A DNA stretch of 49,837 bases from Actinomycetes bacterium (GTDB taxonomy: Bacteria; Actinomycetota; Acidimicrobiia; Acidimicrobiales; Ilumatobacteraceae), in NCBI GenBank assembly GCA_014190235.1, contig BJGC01000013.1:1-49837 (forward strand), written 5' to 3'. The notes below the pieces were generated by a model. It was given only the letters and a program-made list of their open reading frames with translations. It had not been told where the DNA came from and searched no databases. Shown in pieces: positions 32,066-41,186 of the stretch; the stretch's first letter is position 1, and each line of letters starts with the position of its first letter. A program made the position numbers and the translations under genes.

Positions 32066-33721
32066 TCAGGAAAATATACCTTCTCGTTGCAACGCAGCGA
32101 ATCGCTGCCGTAGAGCCTCATATTGCGCCAAACCAAAGACTTCAAATGCGGTGCCTTTGTCCGGCCGTGCATACATCAAGCCCTCTGCACGCGCGACGCT
32201 CTGCCACTTGTCTTTGGTGAGATCGCGTTTGAGTACTTTGTTCGTTTGCGTCAGTGGTAGTTCATTCATCAGCCGCACATACGACGGCATCCACTTTGCT
32301 CCGAGATCTGGCTGTACTTGCAGAAATGCAGAGAACTCGCGTGGATCAAATACAGCACCTTCTTTGAGCTGCAACGCCACCATCACTCGATCGCCAATAT
32401 CAGCGTCTGGCACTGCGTAGGCAGCAGCGAGCACGACTCCAGGAAATCGAGACACGATTCGATCGATCGGTGCCGCCGCAAAATTTTCACCGTCAACTCG
32501 GATCCATTCTGCCGTGCGACCTGCGAAATAGAAAAATCCATCAGCATCGCGATACGCCAAATCGCCAGTCCAGTAATAGCCATGGCGAAGACGCTCTTGG
32601 TTAGCCTCGTCGTTTTTCCAGTACCCCTCAAATGCCGATTGACCAGTATTGGTGATTTCCCCTGTTGCTTGCTCTGCATTTAAAAGCCGACCGTGATCAT
32701 CAAAGACTGCAGGCGGACATTCTTCGCTCGTCTCCGGATTCAAAACTTTTAGTGCTGGCGATACCGCAACACCTAGTGAGCCTGCTGGCATGTTAGGAAC
32801 ACGCGTGATTGATGCACCCATTTCGGTTTGGCCGTAACCGTCAATCAGTTCAACGCCGAAACGCTCGCGAAAGCGCAAAATGTCAATCTCTGCTCCTTCG
32901 TTGCCGAATCCAATTCGAAGCGAGTGATTTTTGTCTTCACTGGACTCCGGCGTAGCCAAGATATACGCCAACGGTCTGCCCACATAATTAAAATATGTGG
33001 CACCATAACGACGAACATCGTCCATAAACGCTGACGCCGAAAACCTTGGTCGCAGTGCTGTGGCTGCGCCGGCAATCACTGTGGGTGCCCATCCAGAAAA
33101 CAATGCATTCGAATGAAACAACGGCATCGCAATATACGTGACATCGGTTGGCTCAAGATGAATAATGTAATTCATAGCCCCGCCAACAAAAGAGAATCGG
33201 CTATGCGACGTAATCACAGCTTTTGGTGCACCACTTGTTCCGGATGTGAATAACAACAAAAAGCAGTCAGACTCATTTACTTCGTCGGTTGGCAACTCAT
33301 GTCCGACAAATGGTGCAAGTTGATCTGCATATCGCTCGTCATCCACTACCAAAATACGGTTGGCAGCTATTCCAAGTTCTAGACCTTCAAGCAAAGGCAA
33401 CTGACTGCGCTGCGTCACGATCAGTTGACACTCGGTATAAGTGATATCTCGTTCAAGTTCCGCGCCACGACGAGTTGGATTGATTCCCACCACCGTGCTT
33501 GCGGTGACGGCAGCGGCACCAAGCCACATTGTAAAATCTGGAATATTCTCTAACAGCACTCCGATGTGGGCTGGACCATCGAGTCGCATCTGTTTCCATA
33601 AGGCAGCGCGCGTTGCGACCTCTGCCACCCACTCGCGATATGTCCAGCGCTGGTCTTCAAATAACAATGCAGTGTTGTCGTCGTGTGCACGCGCCCGCAC
33701 ATGATCACCAAATGTCGCCAC
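32066..33721 (-). CDS. FadD17-like acyl-CoA synthetase
   Basis: A 551-residue ANL-family ligase and paralogue of the 27927 product. Shared blocks are PAHIGVLLENIPDFTMWLGA, VVGINPTRRGAELERDITYTECQ, MPLFHSNALFSGW, RFSASAFMDDVRRYGATYFNYVGRPLAYILATPE, DGYGQTEMGASITR, GYYWTGDLAYRDADGFFYFAGRTAEWIRVDGEN. The P-loop is LFTSGTSGAPKAVITS and the catalytic Lys lies in PLTQTNKVLKRDL. It is closer to mycobacterial FadD17, as I recall it, than the other copy. It starts with GTG at 33721; AGGAG six bases upstream decides this. Confidence 0.85.
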   Translation of the reverse strand: MATFGDHVRARAHDDNTALLFEDQRWTYREWVAEVATRAALWKQMRLDGPAHIGVLLENIPDFTMWLGAAAVTASTVVGINPTRRGAELERDITYTECQLIVTQRSQLPLLEGLELGIAANRILVVDDERYADQLAPFVGHELPTDEVNESDCFLLLFTSGTSGAPKAVITSHSRFSFVGGAMNYIIHLEPTDVTYIAMPLFHSNALFSGWAPTVIAGAATALRPRFSASAFMDDVRRYGATYFNYVGRPLAYILATPESSEDKNHSLRIGFGNEGAEIDILRFRERFGVELIDGYGQTEMGASITRVPNMPAGSLGVAVSPALKVLNPETSEECPPAVFDDHGRLLNAEQATGEITNTGQSAFEGYWKNDEANQERLRHGYYWTGDLAYRDADGFFYFAGRTAEWIRVDGENFAAAPIDRIVSRFPGVVLAAAYAVPDADIGDRVMVALQLKEGAVFDPREFSAFLQVQPDLGAKWMPSYVRLMNELPLTQTNKVLKRDLTKDKWQSVARAEGLMYARPDKGTAFEVFGLAQYEALRQRFAALQREGIFS

Positions 33722-33730
33722 TACTGTCTC

Positions 33731-35788
33731 CTAGATCCCTCGAGCAATTTCACCTGCAGAATGAATCGCTCCCTCAATGTAACCGATGTCATTCGCGTCA
33801 CCGATGACATGCACAACCGCTCCCGATGCGCGCAACTCTTGAGCGATCGGGGCATGTGCGACAACGTCGCCAGCACTAATGACATCCCTTGTGCTCACGA
33901 CGTCAACACTCGAGCGCCGCATCTGAACGCCATGATCGGCTGCTCGTTTTATTGCGGTCCAGCGCCGGGGCATTGCCATTGGCAAACCTAACTGAGCACC
34001 TTGTTCAACAAGAGTCACTCGTCGTCCACGTGCTGCTAAAAACTCTGCTAGTTCTAGACCGACGAGGCCTCCTCCAATCACCGTGATGTCTTTGCTCAAC
34101 GGTAAATACACCCGTGACAAAGAACGAACTCGACTCATCTTGGATGAGATGCGAGCAAGTCGCGCCAGACGAGCCACCAATCTAGCCTGAGGCGACGCAC
34201 TCGTCACAGTGCCTTCACCCGTGAGAAGCGCACGCAAGTCATCACCCGTATACACGCGTGATCGGGCATAGTCAGTGCGTTCATTGCTGGGACGATTGCG
34301 AACCGCGCCCGTTGCCACAATGACTTCGTCTGGGGCTAGTTGCTTGATCTCATGTGCAGATAATCGCGTCTTCAAAAATATTTGTACGCCTAATCTGCGT
34401 ACTTCGTGTTCAAGCCAATCCACCAACGGGCCATTGTCTGGTGTTGTGAGCTGTGAAAACCATGCCGTGCCGCCAAGGCGCGATGATGCTTCATACAAAG
34501 ACACAACATGTCCGCGACCAGCCGCAATGCGCGCGGCCTCTAGCCCAGCGGGACCGCCACCGACGATGAGCACTCTCTTTACATGTGGGGCTGGCACCAA
34601 CTCGGCGAGAGATTCGTTGCACAATGCCGGATTCACCGCACACTTTGGAGGAGCGTCAAAGAAATTCTGTTCGACGCAGACGTAACAGTTAATGCATGGC
34701 CGTATCGACCTGCGTTGATCAGTCTTAAGTTTGTTGACAAGATCTGGGTCAGCTAATAATTGACGGCCCATTGAAACAAAATCACATTCTCCGCGAGCAA
34801 TCATTTCATTGCCAATTTCTGGAGTGATTCGCCCGACGGCAATGACCGGAATCGTGACAGCCTTTTTTACAATGCGAGCAAACTCACGATACTGTGCCTC
34901 ACCACTTGGCAATGGACCATCAGTGAAATCAGCAAACGGATTATGTGCATTCGCAGACACATGAATTGCATCAGCCCCAGCATCTTGAGCCATGACGGCG
35001 AAAATTGCCGCCTCACTTGGCGTCATGCCATCTTGTAGCCCGTATTCCATTCCGTTCAGGCGAACACTGATGGCGATCGTGTTGCCAACTTGGGCGCGCA
35101 CTGCTCGCACAATCTCGGTCATCAAGCGACCCCGATTCTCAATTGCCCCGCCCCAACGATCTGTGCGTTTGTTGTATCCGGCAGACAAAAATGTGTTGAT
35201 TAAATATCCATGCGCCGCGTGAATCTCAACCGCATCAACACCAGCACGCGCCGCGCGCGCCGCACCTTGGACGAACTGGTCGATCACCCACGCAAGATCG
35301 TCTTCGTCTGCTTCTTTATATGTCGCCTGCTTGCCACGTGACGCCGTACCAAGTTTTGCGAGTTCGCCCATCGTGTTGTCTTGCAGTGCCGCAAGGTCGA
35401 GTTTTCCGTCAGACAATGATGGCACTAACAATGGTCTGCCTTGGGCCGTGTCGACGCCAGCAGTTTTGCCGTGATGACAAATCTGCACGCATAACTTGCT
35501 CCCGGCACCATGAATACTGTCAGCGAGAGCCCGAATACTGGGAATATGACGATCGCTACTGAATGACGGTTGATGCCACGAGCATCCACCGTTTGGCCAT
35601 GCAACTGCACCTGTGCCAGTGATGATCAGACCAACTCCGCCTACTGCACGAGCGGTGTAATGAGCAATCTCTGCTTTTGAAAAATCGCCATCATCGCATA
35701 AGTTCATATCCATTGCTGGCAGAACAACGCGGTTCGCAAGCGTCATCGCTCCGATCTCACCGGCACTCAGCAGCGAGCCAAAACCCAT
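33731..35788 (-). CDS. NADH:flavin oxidoreductase / 2,4-dienoyl-CoA reductase-type flavoenzyme
   Basis: A 685-residue three-part enzyme. An OYE-type TIM barrel with FMN (residues 1-360; VDAVEIHAAHGYLINTFLS, YNKRTDRWGG) is followed by a 4Fe-4S cluster with Cys365, 368, 371 and 383. Then come FAD (VLIVGGGPAGLEAARIAAGRG, ~405) and NAD(P) (ITVIGGGLVGLELAEFLAARG, ~590) Rossmann units. The architecture is that of FadH, trimethylamine dehydrogenase and the bile-acid enzymes BaiCD/BaiH, which act on 3-oxo-steroid C=C bonds. Reduction or oxidation of a steroid enone or dienoyl-CoA is a reasonable inference. ATG 35788 lies one base after the stop of the enoyl-CoA hydratase (TGATATG). Confidence 0.85.
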   Translation of the reverse strand: MGFGSLLSAGEIGAMTLANRVVLPAMDMNLCDDGDFSKAEIAHYTARAVGGVGLIITGTGAVAWPNGGCSWHQPSFSSDRHIPSIRALADSIHGAGSKLCVQICHHGKTAGVDTAQGRPLLVPSLSDGKLDLAALQDNTMGELAKLGTASRGKQATYKEADEDDLAWVIDQFVQGAARAARAGVDAVEIHAAHGYLINTFLSAGYNKRTDRWGGAIENRGRLMTEIVRAVRAQVGNTIAISVRLNGMEYGLQDGMTPSEAAIFAVMAQDAGADAIHVSANAHNPFADFTDGPLPSGEAQYREFARIVKKAVTIPVIAVGRITPEIGNEMIARGECDFVSMGRQLLADPDLVNKLKTDQRRSIRPCINCYVCVEQNFFDAPPKCAVNPALCNESLAELVPAPHVKRVLIVGGGPAGLEAARIAAGRGHVVSLYEASSRLGGTAWFSQLTTPDNGPLVDWLEHEVRRLGVQIFLKTRLSAHEIKQLAPDEVIVATGAVRNRPSNERTDYARSRVYTGDDLRALLTGEGTVTSASPQARLVARLARLARISSKMSRVRSLSRVYLPLSKDITVIGGGLVGLELAEFLAARGRRVTLVEQGAQLGLPMAMPRRWTAIKRAADHGVQMRRSSVDVVSTRDVISAGDVVAHAPIAQELRASGAVVHVIGDANDIGYIEGAIHSAGEIARGI

Positions 35789-35789
35789 A

Positions 35790-36611
35790 TCACCAGCCTT
35801 TAAAGGTGGGGTCGCGTCTTTCGATGAATGCTTGAACGCCCTCGTTAAAGTCTTCAGTTCGTGAGGCAAGTTCTTGTGCCCACGCTTCGTCGTCAAGTGC
35901 AGTTGCGCGATCCACATCAAGTGAGCGATTTAAAAGAGATTTCGCCAGGGACAATGCTTTCGTGGGGGCAATCGCTAGTCGTCCCGCCCATTCGTCAACA
36001 ACGCCATTGAACTGGTCAGCGGGCACGGCGCGATTAATCAGTCCAATACGTTCAGCGTCAGGTGCAGATAAATCATCGCCGAAAAAGATCAGTTCTTTTG
36101 CTTTGGCCAACCCAATCATGCGTGGCAATAAATAAGCGCCACCACCGTCAGGAGTGATTCCGCGACGAACAAAAACCTCAATAAATCTTGCCGTGTCTAC
36201 CGCCACAATGAGATCACAGGCAAATGCAATGTGTGCGCCAATGCCAGCGGCCGTTCCGTTCACTGCGGCAATAACTGGTTTTTCACAGTCCATGATTGAT
36301 GTCACTAATCGTTGCGCACCATTTTTGATATTGCGAGCCACGTCTCCGACGCCGCGCTCAGGCGCACCTTCTGGCCGAGGTGTTTCTTGAATACGCGAGA
36401 CTCGTAGGTCGGCTCCTGTACAAAAATGTTTTCCGTTGGCCGTGAGCACTACCACTCGAACATTGAGATCAGCTGACGCTTCGGTAAATAGTGAAATCAA
36501 TCGATTGCGTTGATCTGGGGTAATTGAATTTGCTGCATCAGGGCGATTAAGCGTGATGCGAGCAACGCCACCAATCACGGTGTACAACAGGTCGTCGGTT
36601 TCGGTAGTCAT
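35790..36611 (-). CDS. Enoyl-CoA hydratase/isomerase family protein
   Basis: A 273-residue crotonase. HFCTGADLRVSR and NGTAAGIGAHIAFACD form the oxyanion hole. The active-site segment VRRGITPDGGGAYLLPRMIG has an acid (Asp) and a glycine run typical of EchA-type hydratases. AGGAAAACG precedes the ATG. It is the second gene of the operon starting at 38341 and is coupled to the OYE-type flavoenzyme, so hydratase and reductase probably act on consecutive acyl-CoA intermediates. Confidence 0.83.
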   Translation of the reverse strand: MTTETDDLLYTVIGGVARITLNRPDAANSITPDQRNRLISLFTEASADLNVRVVVLTANGKHFCTGADLRVSRIQETPRPEGAPERGVGDVARNIKNGAQRLVTSIMDCEKPVIAAVNGTAAGIGAHIAFACDLIVAVDTARFIEVFVRRGITPDGGGAYLLPRMIGLAKAKELIFFGDDLSAPDAERIGLINRAVPADQFNGVVDEWAGRLAIAPTKALSLAKSLLNRSLDVDRATALDDEAWAQELASRTEDFNEGVQAFIERRDPTFKGW

Positions 36612-36619
36612 TCGTTTTC

Positions 36620-38341
36620 CTATCGTGCCGTTACGGTCTCGGTGTCGCGACCAGATTTTAATACAGTCCCTGGTGTTGCTCCCGTGGCAACCCCATCGCG
36701 CAATATCGCAACTCCGTTCACGAAGACATGGTTCATGCCAACTGAGTCGGCTGTGAGTCGCGCCGAGTTTCCGGGCAAGTCCGTCACTAGTCGAGGCTCT
36801 TGACTACCTACTATGGCGGGGTCAAACACCACGACATCGGCAATTGCGCCGATTCGCAAGACACCACGATCTTTGAGCCCAAACAACGCAGCAGGATCAG
36901 ATGTCATCAGTTTGACAGCGGTCTCCATACTGATCAGTTTGTGCCCATGAAGACAGTCATGTAAAAACTTGGTTGGGTACGGGGCTCCGCACATGCGATC
37001 GAGATGTGCTCCTGCATCAGAGCCGCCAATCATGGCGCGCTCATCAAGCCACAATTCGGCACGCATGCGCCATGACTCAGCATCGTTGTCTTGAGGTGTT
37101 GGCCACAACACAGTTCGCAGTTCATCGGCAATCACGATGTCAAGCAAAGTTCCAAAGGCTGACGTTGCGCGCTCTGCGGCAATATCTCGGACACTTCGCC
37201 CAGAGAGTCCAGCGTTTTCTGCCGCAAAAGTGTCGCCAATGATGTAGTCGGCCCAATCAGCAAGGCGTCGAAATACACCCGCTTCTTTGGACAGGCTCCA
37301 CTCCAATAACTTGATCCGCGTATCGGGGTCTTTTAGTCGTTGAATACGTTCGGCAACTGAACCAGCCATTACATCTTTCCAATTAGGCATGAGCCATAAT
37401 CCGCAAAAATTCAAAAACGACATATTCATTGGCACTTGAATTGGCATCGTGAGTGCAACGACTCGTCCCCCAAGTTCTTTGGCTCGTACAGCGGCTTGCA
37501 ATTGACGTGGCACGCGATCTGGTTCGCGGGAATCAACGGTGAGTACGTTCCAGTTCATCGGTCTGTTCGCGGCCGCACTCATCTTGGCAAGTAGGTCAAT
37601 TTCATCATCGGAGAACGTATCGAGACAACCAGGAACGATTCCTTCGAGTGTTGTTCCTGGATATTTTCCGGTTTCTTCACAGAGTGCAATGAGTTCATCA
37701 TGTGTCGCCCAGCGACTCGCGACGGGTTCTCCTTCTCCGTCTGAGTGCGACGTTGAGTTAGTAAAAGAAAACCCAAGTGCGCCTGCTTCAATTGCTTTTG
37801 CTAACTCAGCGCGCATGCCGACAATCTGTTCAGCATCAGCAGGATTTCCGACAGCATCTAGTCCCATTGCGTATCGCCGTATCGCACAGTGCCCTACCAA
37901 GAAACCAGCGTTCACTGCGATGTTGCCCTCGAAGCGCTGTAAGAAATCTGCAAATGTTTCCCATGACCAGTCAGTTCCGTGCTCGAGTGCAGGCAATGGC
38001 ATTCCCTCGACCTTTGACATCATCTTGCGTAAGTAATCGCCGTCGCCAGGCTTGAGTGGTGCAAGTGTGAAACCGCAGTTGCCACCGATCACAGTTGTGA
38101 CACCATGAAAGCTTGATGGCGTCGCCATCGGATCCCACAACAGTTGAGCATCGTAATGAGTATGCGGATCAACGAATCCTGGAGCCACCACCATGCCTGT
38201 ACCGTCAACGACATTGAGGGCCGGCTCGTCTGTTGATCCGAGCACAACGATGCGCCCATCTTTGATGCCGACATCGGCGCGTCGCCCGGGAGCACCCGTT
38301 CCGTCAACAACTGTTGCGCCTGTAATCAGATGATCGAGCAT
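36620..38341 (-). CDS. N-acyl-D-amino-acid deacylase-like amidohydrolase
   Basis: A 573-residue amidohydrolase of the D-aminoacylase/dihydroorotase-like branch: LDHLITGATVVDGTGAPGRRADVGIKDGRI, metal motif GFVDPHTHYDAQLLWDP, GGNCGFTLAPLKP (metal Cys), GHCAIRRYAMG, and GGSDAGAHLDRMCGAPYPT. The C-terminal composite beta domain is DVVVFDPAIVGSQEPRLVTDLPG. ATG 38341 is chosen because GAGGG lies eight bases upstream; a TTG five codons earlier overlaps that ribosome site. It is the first gene of the minus operon ending at 31530, downstream of operator S4. Hydrolysis of an amide-conjugated acid, such as an N-acyl amino acid or bile-salt-like amide, is the family role; the substrate here is unknown. 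Confidence 0.85.
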   Translation of the reverse strand: MLDHLITGATVVDGTGAPGRRADVGIKDGRIVVLGSTDEPALNVVDGTGMVVAPGFVDPHTHYDAQLLWDPMATPSSFHGVTTVIGGNCGFTLAPLKPGDGDYLRKMMSKVEGMPLPALEHGTDWSWETFADFLQRFEGNIAVNAGFLVGHCAIRRYAMGLDAVGNPADAEQIVGMRAELAKAIEAGALGFSFTNSTSHSDGEGEPVASRWATHDELIALCEETGKYPGTTLEGIVPGCLDTFSDDEIDLLAKMSAAANRPMNWNVLTVDSREPDRVPRQLQAAVRAKELGGRVVALTMPIQVPMNMSFLNFCGLWLMPNWKDVMAGSVAERIQRLKDPDTRIKLLEWSLSKEAGVFRRLADWADYIIGDTFAAENAGLSGRSVRDIAAERATSAFGTLLDIVIADELRTVLWPTPQDNDAESWRMRAELWLDERAMIGGSDAGAHLDRMCGAPYPTKFLHDCLHGHKLISMETAVKLMTSDPAALFGLKDRGVLRIGAIADVVVFDPAIVGSQEPRLVTDLPGNSARLTADSVGMNHVFVNGVAILRDGVATGATPGTVLKSGRDTETVTAR

Positions 38342-38423
38342 TCTGGAGTCCCTCAATTTGTTGTTTTCATCAATTTTGTGGCCATTCGGCTAATTCAACG
38401 CGCTTTTGCCGTCTGGTCAATGG

Positions 38424-38444
38424 AATCTGACGGTGTGTCAGATT
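38424..38444. promoter_or_regulatory. Inverted-repeat operator S4
   Basis: The site has perfect arms AATCTGAC and GTCAGATT around the 5-bp centre GGTGT, with the same spacing as the other sites. It lies between divergent starts at 38341 and 38461. TATCAT at 38446-38451 then nine bases leads to the ATG of the aldehyde dehydrogenase. The site abuts that -10 box. Confidence 0.7.
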
Positions 38445-38460
38445 GTATCATTGAGGCGCT

Positions 38461-39927
38461 ATGACCATTCCAAAGACGTACAAGTTGCTCATCGGCGGAC
38501 ATTGGGTTGACGGGGCCGAAGGAACCTCTCCCATTATCAACCCGGCAACTGAGATAGTCGTTGGGCACGCCCCTGAGGCATCCGTTGCTCAGGCGCTTGA
38601 TGCGGCCCGCGCCGCCCGAGAAGCATTTCCCAAATGGGCTGCCACTGCACCCGAAGAACGTGCTCGGCTTTTGCATGCCGTCTCTGTTCGACTGAGCGAG
38701 CGTGCTGCTGATTTAGTGCCACTAATTATTTCTGAAACTGGAGCAACTGCAGCGGTTGGTTCGCGCATGCAAGTTCCTGTCGCTGTTGAGCGATTCGCAC
38801 GCTATGCCAAGGCTGCGGCTAAGTCATTTGATATTGCGTTGCCGCCATCTTCAACGTTGGCGACTCCACTTGCTCCTGGCGGACTCATCGGGGCCGTCGT
38901 CAATCGTCAACCCGTCGGTGTTGTCGCATGTATTTCTCCGTATAACTTTCCGGTTGTCAACGTCGCCGGAAAAATTGCACCTGCGTTAGCAATGGGTTGC
39001 ACTGTTGTCATCAAGCCAGCCCCTCAAGACCCACTCGCAGTTATCGAACTTGTTGAGATGATGCACGACATTGGTTTTCCGCCCGGAGTGATAAACGTCA
39101 TCACCTCAACCAAGGCAGAGCCTGCTGCAGCACTCACAGAGACACGTGACGTTGACATGGTGTCGTTTACCGGCAGTACCGGCATTGGTCAGCGCATCTT
39201 CTCAGCTGGTTCACTCACAATGAAACGACTCTTGCTCGAACTTGGAGGCAAAGGCGCTGCACTTGTGTTTGAAGATGCCGATATTGCCACTGCCGTTGGT
39301 GGCATTGCCAGCGTTTGGGGTTTTCATAGTGGACAAATCTGCACTGCCCCAACGCGCGCCATTGTGCACCGCAGTAAATACGACGAGTTAGTAGAAAAAC
39401 TTGCTGGCGCAGCACGTGCACTCAAAGTCGGAGACCCCACCGCACTTGACACGATGGTTGGTCCAGTAATTTCAGCAGCACAACGTGATCGCATCGACGG
39501 TTACATCGCCACTGGTGCACAGCAAGGTGCCACCATTGTCGTCGATGGTCGTCGCCCAAGCCACATGGAGCATGGCTTTTATGTCGCTCCTACGTTGCTG
39601 GCAGATTGTCGTCCTGACATGACTCCAGTTCAAGAAGAAATTTTTGGACCAGTTGTCGTTGTGCTTCCTTTTGACGACGAAGAAGAAGCAATCTCAATTG
39701 CTAATGGCACGGACTTTGGTTTGTACGACTATGTCTTCAGCAAAGACACGGCGCGGGCATATCGAGTCGCTCGCCTTTTGCGCAGCGGCAATGTCGGAGT
39801 TAACACCGCACAACGTAATCCCGAAACACCCTTTGGCGGTTTTAAGTTGAGCGGCGTTGGTCGAGATGGCGGAGAATTTGGGCTTCACGCCTACTCCGAG
39901 ATGCAATCCATCGTGTGGCCTGGCTAA
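38461..39927 (+). CDS. NAD(P)-dependent aldehyde dehydrogenase
   Basis: A 488-residue aldehyde dehydrogenase with all active-site elements: oxyanion Asn in ISPYNFPVVN, NAD loop FTGSTGIGQRI, general base Glu260 in LLLELGGKGAALVF, nucleophile Cys294 in HSGQICTAPTR, and QEEIFGPVVVVLPF near the end. It is non-acylating by motif. The likely role is oxidation of an aldehyde, such as a side-chain terminal aldehyde, to acid before ligase activation. It is the first gene of a two-gene operon under operator S4, with only a short leader (GAGG four bases before ATG). Confidence 0.88.
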   Translation: MTIPKTYKLLIGGHWVDGAEGTSPIINPATEIVVGHAPEASVAQALDAARAAREAFPKWAATAPEERARLLHAVSVRLSERAADLVPLIISETGATAAVGSRMQVPVAVERFARYAKAAAKSFDIALPPSSTLATPLAPGGLIGAVVNRQPVGVVACISPYNFPVVNVAGKIAPALAMGCTVVIKPAPQDPLAVIELVEMMHDIGFPPGVINVITSTKAEPAAALTETRDVDMVSFTGSTGIGQRIFSAGSLTMKRLLLELGGKGAALVFEDADIATAVGGIASVWGFHSGQICTAPTRAIVHRSKYDELVEKLAGAARALKVGDPTALDTMVGPVISAAQRDRIDGYIATGAQQGATIVVDGRRPSHMEHGFYVAPTLLADCRPDMTPVQEEIFGPVVVVLPFDDEEEAISIANGTDFGLYDYVFSKDTARAYRVARLLRSGNVGVNTAQRNPETPFGGFKLSGVGRDGGEFGLHAYSEMQSIVWPG

Positions 39928-39931
39928 ACAT

Positions 39932-41179
39932 ATGACCTCTACTACTTCTTCGATGAAGACTGGGTTCCTTTCTGGCGTTCGTGTAATCGAATGTTCTTTG
40001 CTTGGCCCTGCGGCTTTGGGTGGACACCTTGTGGACTTTGGAGCCGAAGTCATCAAGATTGAGTCCCCTGCTGGCGACTACGTACGCCAAATGACATGGC
40101 CCATTGTCGAGGGCTCATCGCTTTTGCATCTACATATCAATCGCGGAAAAAAATCAATCACGCTTAATCTCAAAACACCAGAAGCACGAGCCATCTTTGA
40201 GGATCTTGTGAAATCCGCCGATGTAGTCATCGAAGCGATGCGACCAGGTTTCTTGGACAAGATGGGCCTTGGTTTTGAGCGCCTCAGAGAACTTCAACCC
40301 AAAATTGTGTTCTGTACAATTTCTGGTTACGGAGCAACAGGCCCCTACCGCGACTTGCCAAGTCACGGTGTTGCATACGACGCATGGTCTGGTGTGATCG
40401 CTCCCGTGATTGATGACGATGGCTTTGCCCGCATCCCTGCACAAACAAATATCGGCATCACTGCTGGTCCAGCATTTGCTGCAATGTCGATCATGGCCGC
40501 ACTCGTGCGAGCACGAACCACTGGCGAACCAGCATGCATGGAGATTGCACAAAGTGACTCGGCTGCATATTTTGATTGGTATCGCATCGAGACCCATAAG
40601 GCCTACGAGCGCCCCCAAAGCGAAGTCACCGGAAACGCCAGCGATAATTTCGAACGGCGGGCTCCAGGTCTTGGCGGCATGTGGGAAGGCGTTCGGTATC
40701 AGTTCTACGCATCAAAAGATGGCTACATCTTGTTCATGGCGAGCGAACAAAGTTTTTGGAAAAACTTCTGTCACGGCATTGGGCGTGCTGATTTATTTGA
40801 CACTTTTCCGGGCAGCACCTACGCCGACCACGCTCGCGGAAACACTGCCCTACAGATCGAGTTGCGTGAGATCTTTGCCACCAAGACCACTGCAGAGTGG
40901 CTGGCATTTGCCGACGAGCACAACACAACGATTGCACCAGTCAATACACCGCAAACCGTCATGGATGACGCGCAGTTTCAGAATCGGTTTACTTGGGCAA
41001 GCACCGATCAACTCGGTTGTGAGCAACTTTTATTGCCACTTCATGTTGCGGGTGAAGAAATCCCGATGCCAACAAGGGCTCCAGAAAATGGCGAGCACAC
41101 AGATGAAGTTCTCAGAAATATTCTTCATCTTGATGAAGCCGCCATCACATCACTTCGCGCTGCTGGCGCCTTGGGCTAA
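39932..41179 (+). CDS. CaiB/BaiF family III CoA-transferase
   Basis: A 415-residue family III CoA-transferase: GVRVIECSLLGPAALGGHLVDFGAEVIKIESPAGD, the LNLKTPEARAIFEDLVKSADVVIEAMRPG block, ISGYGATGPYRD, and the catalytic Asp in IAQSDSAAYFDW (Asp209). It moves CoA between carboxylic acids. BaiF is a bile-acid CoA-transferase of this family, so a steroid acid substrate is plausible. ATG 39932 follows the aldehyde dehydrogenase stop by four bases; ATG 39953 is an alternative. Confidence 0.85.
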   Translation: MTSTTSSMKTGFLSGVRVIECSLLGPAALGGHLVDFGAEVIKIESPAGDYVRQMTWPIVEGSSLLHLHINRGKKSITLNLKTPEARAIFEDLVKSADVVIEAMRPGFLDKMGLGFERLRELQPKIVFCTISGYGATGPYRDLPSHGVAYDAWSGVIAPVIDDDGFARIPAQTNIGITAGPAFAAMSIMAALVRARTTGEPACMEIAQSDSAAYFDWYRIETHKAYERPQSEVTGNASDNFERRAPGLGGMWEGVRYQFYASKDGYILFMASEQSFWKNFCHGIGRADLFDTFPGSTYADHARGNTALQIELREIFATKTTAEWLAFADEHNTTIAPVNTPQTVMDDAQFQNRFTWASTDQLGCEQLLLPLHVAGEEIPMPTRAPENGEHTDEVLRNILHLDEAAITSLRAAGALG

Positions 41180-41186
41180 CTACTAA

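Noticed and set aside
40410-41186. 258-codon open frame inside the CoA-transferase gene, same strand
   Set aside because: No recognisable motifs and entirely overlapping a clear family III CoA-transferase.
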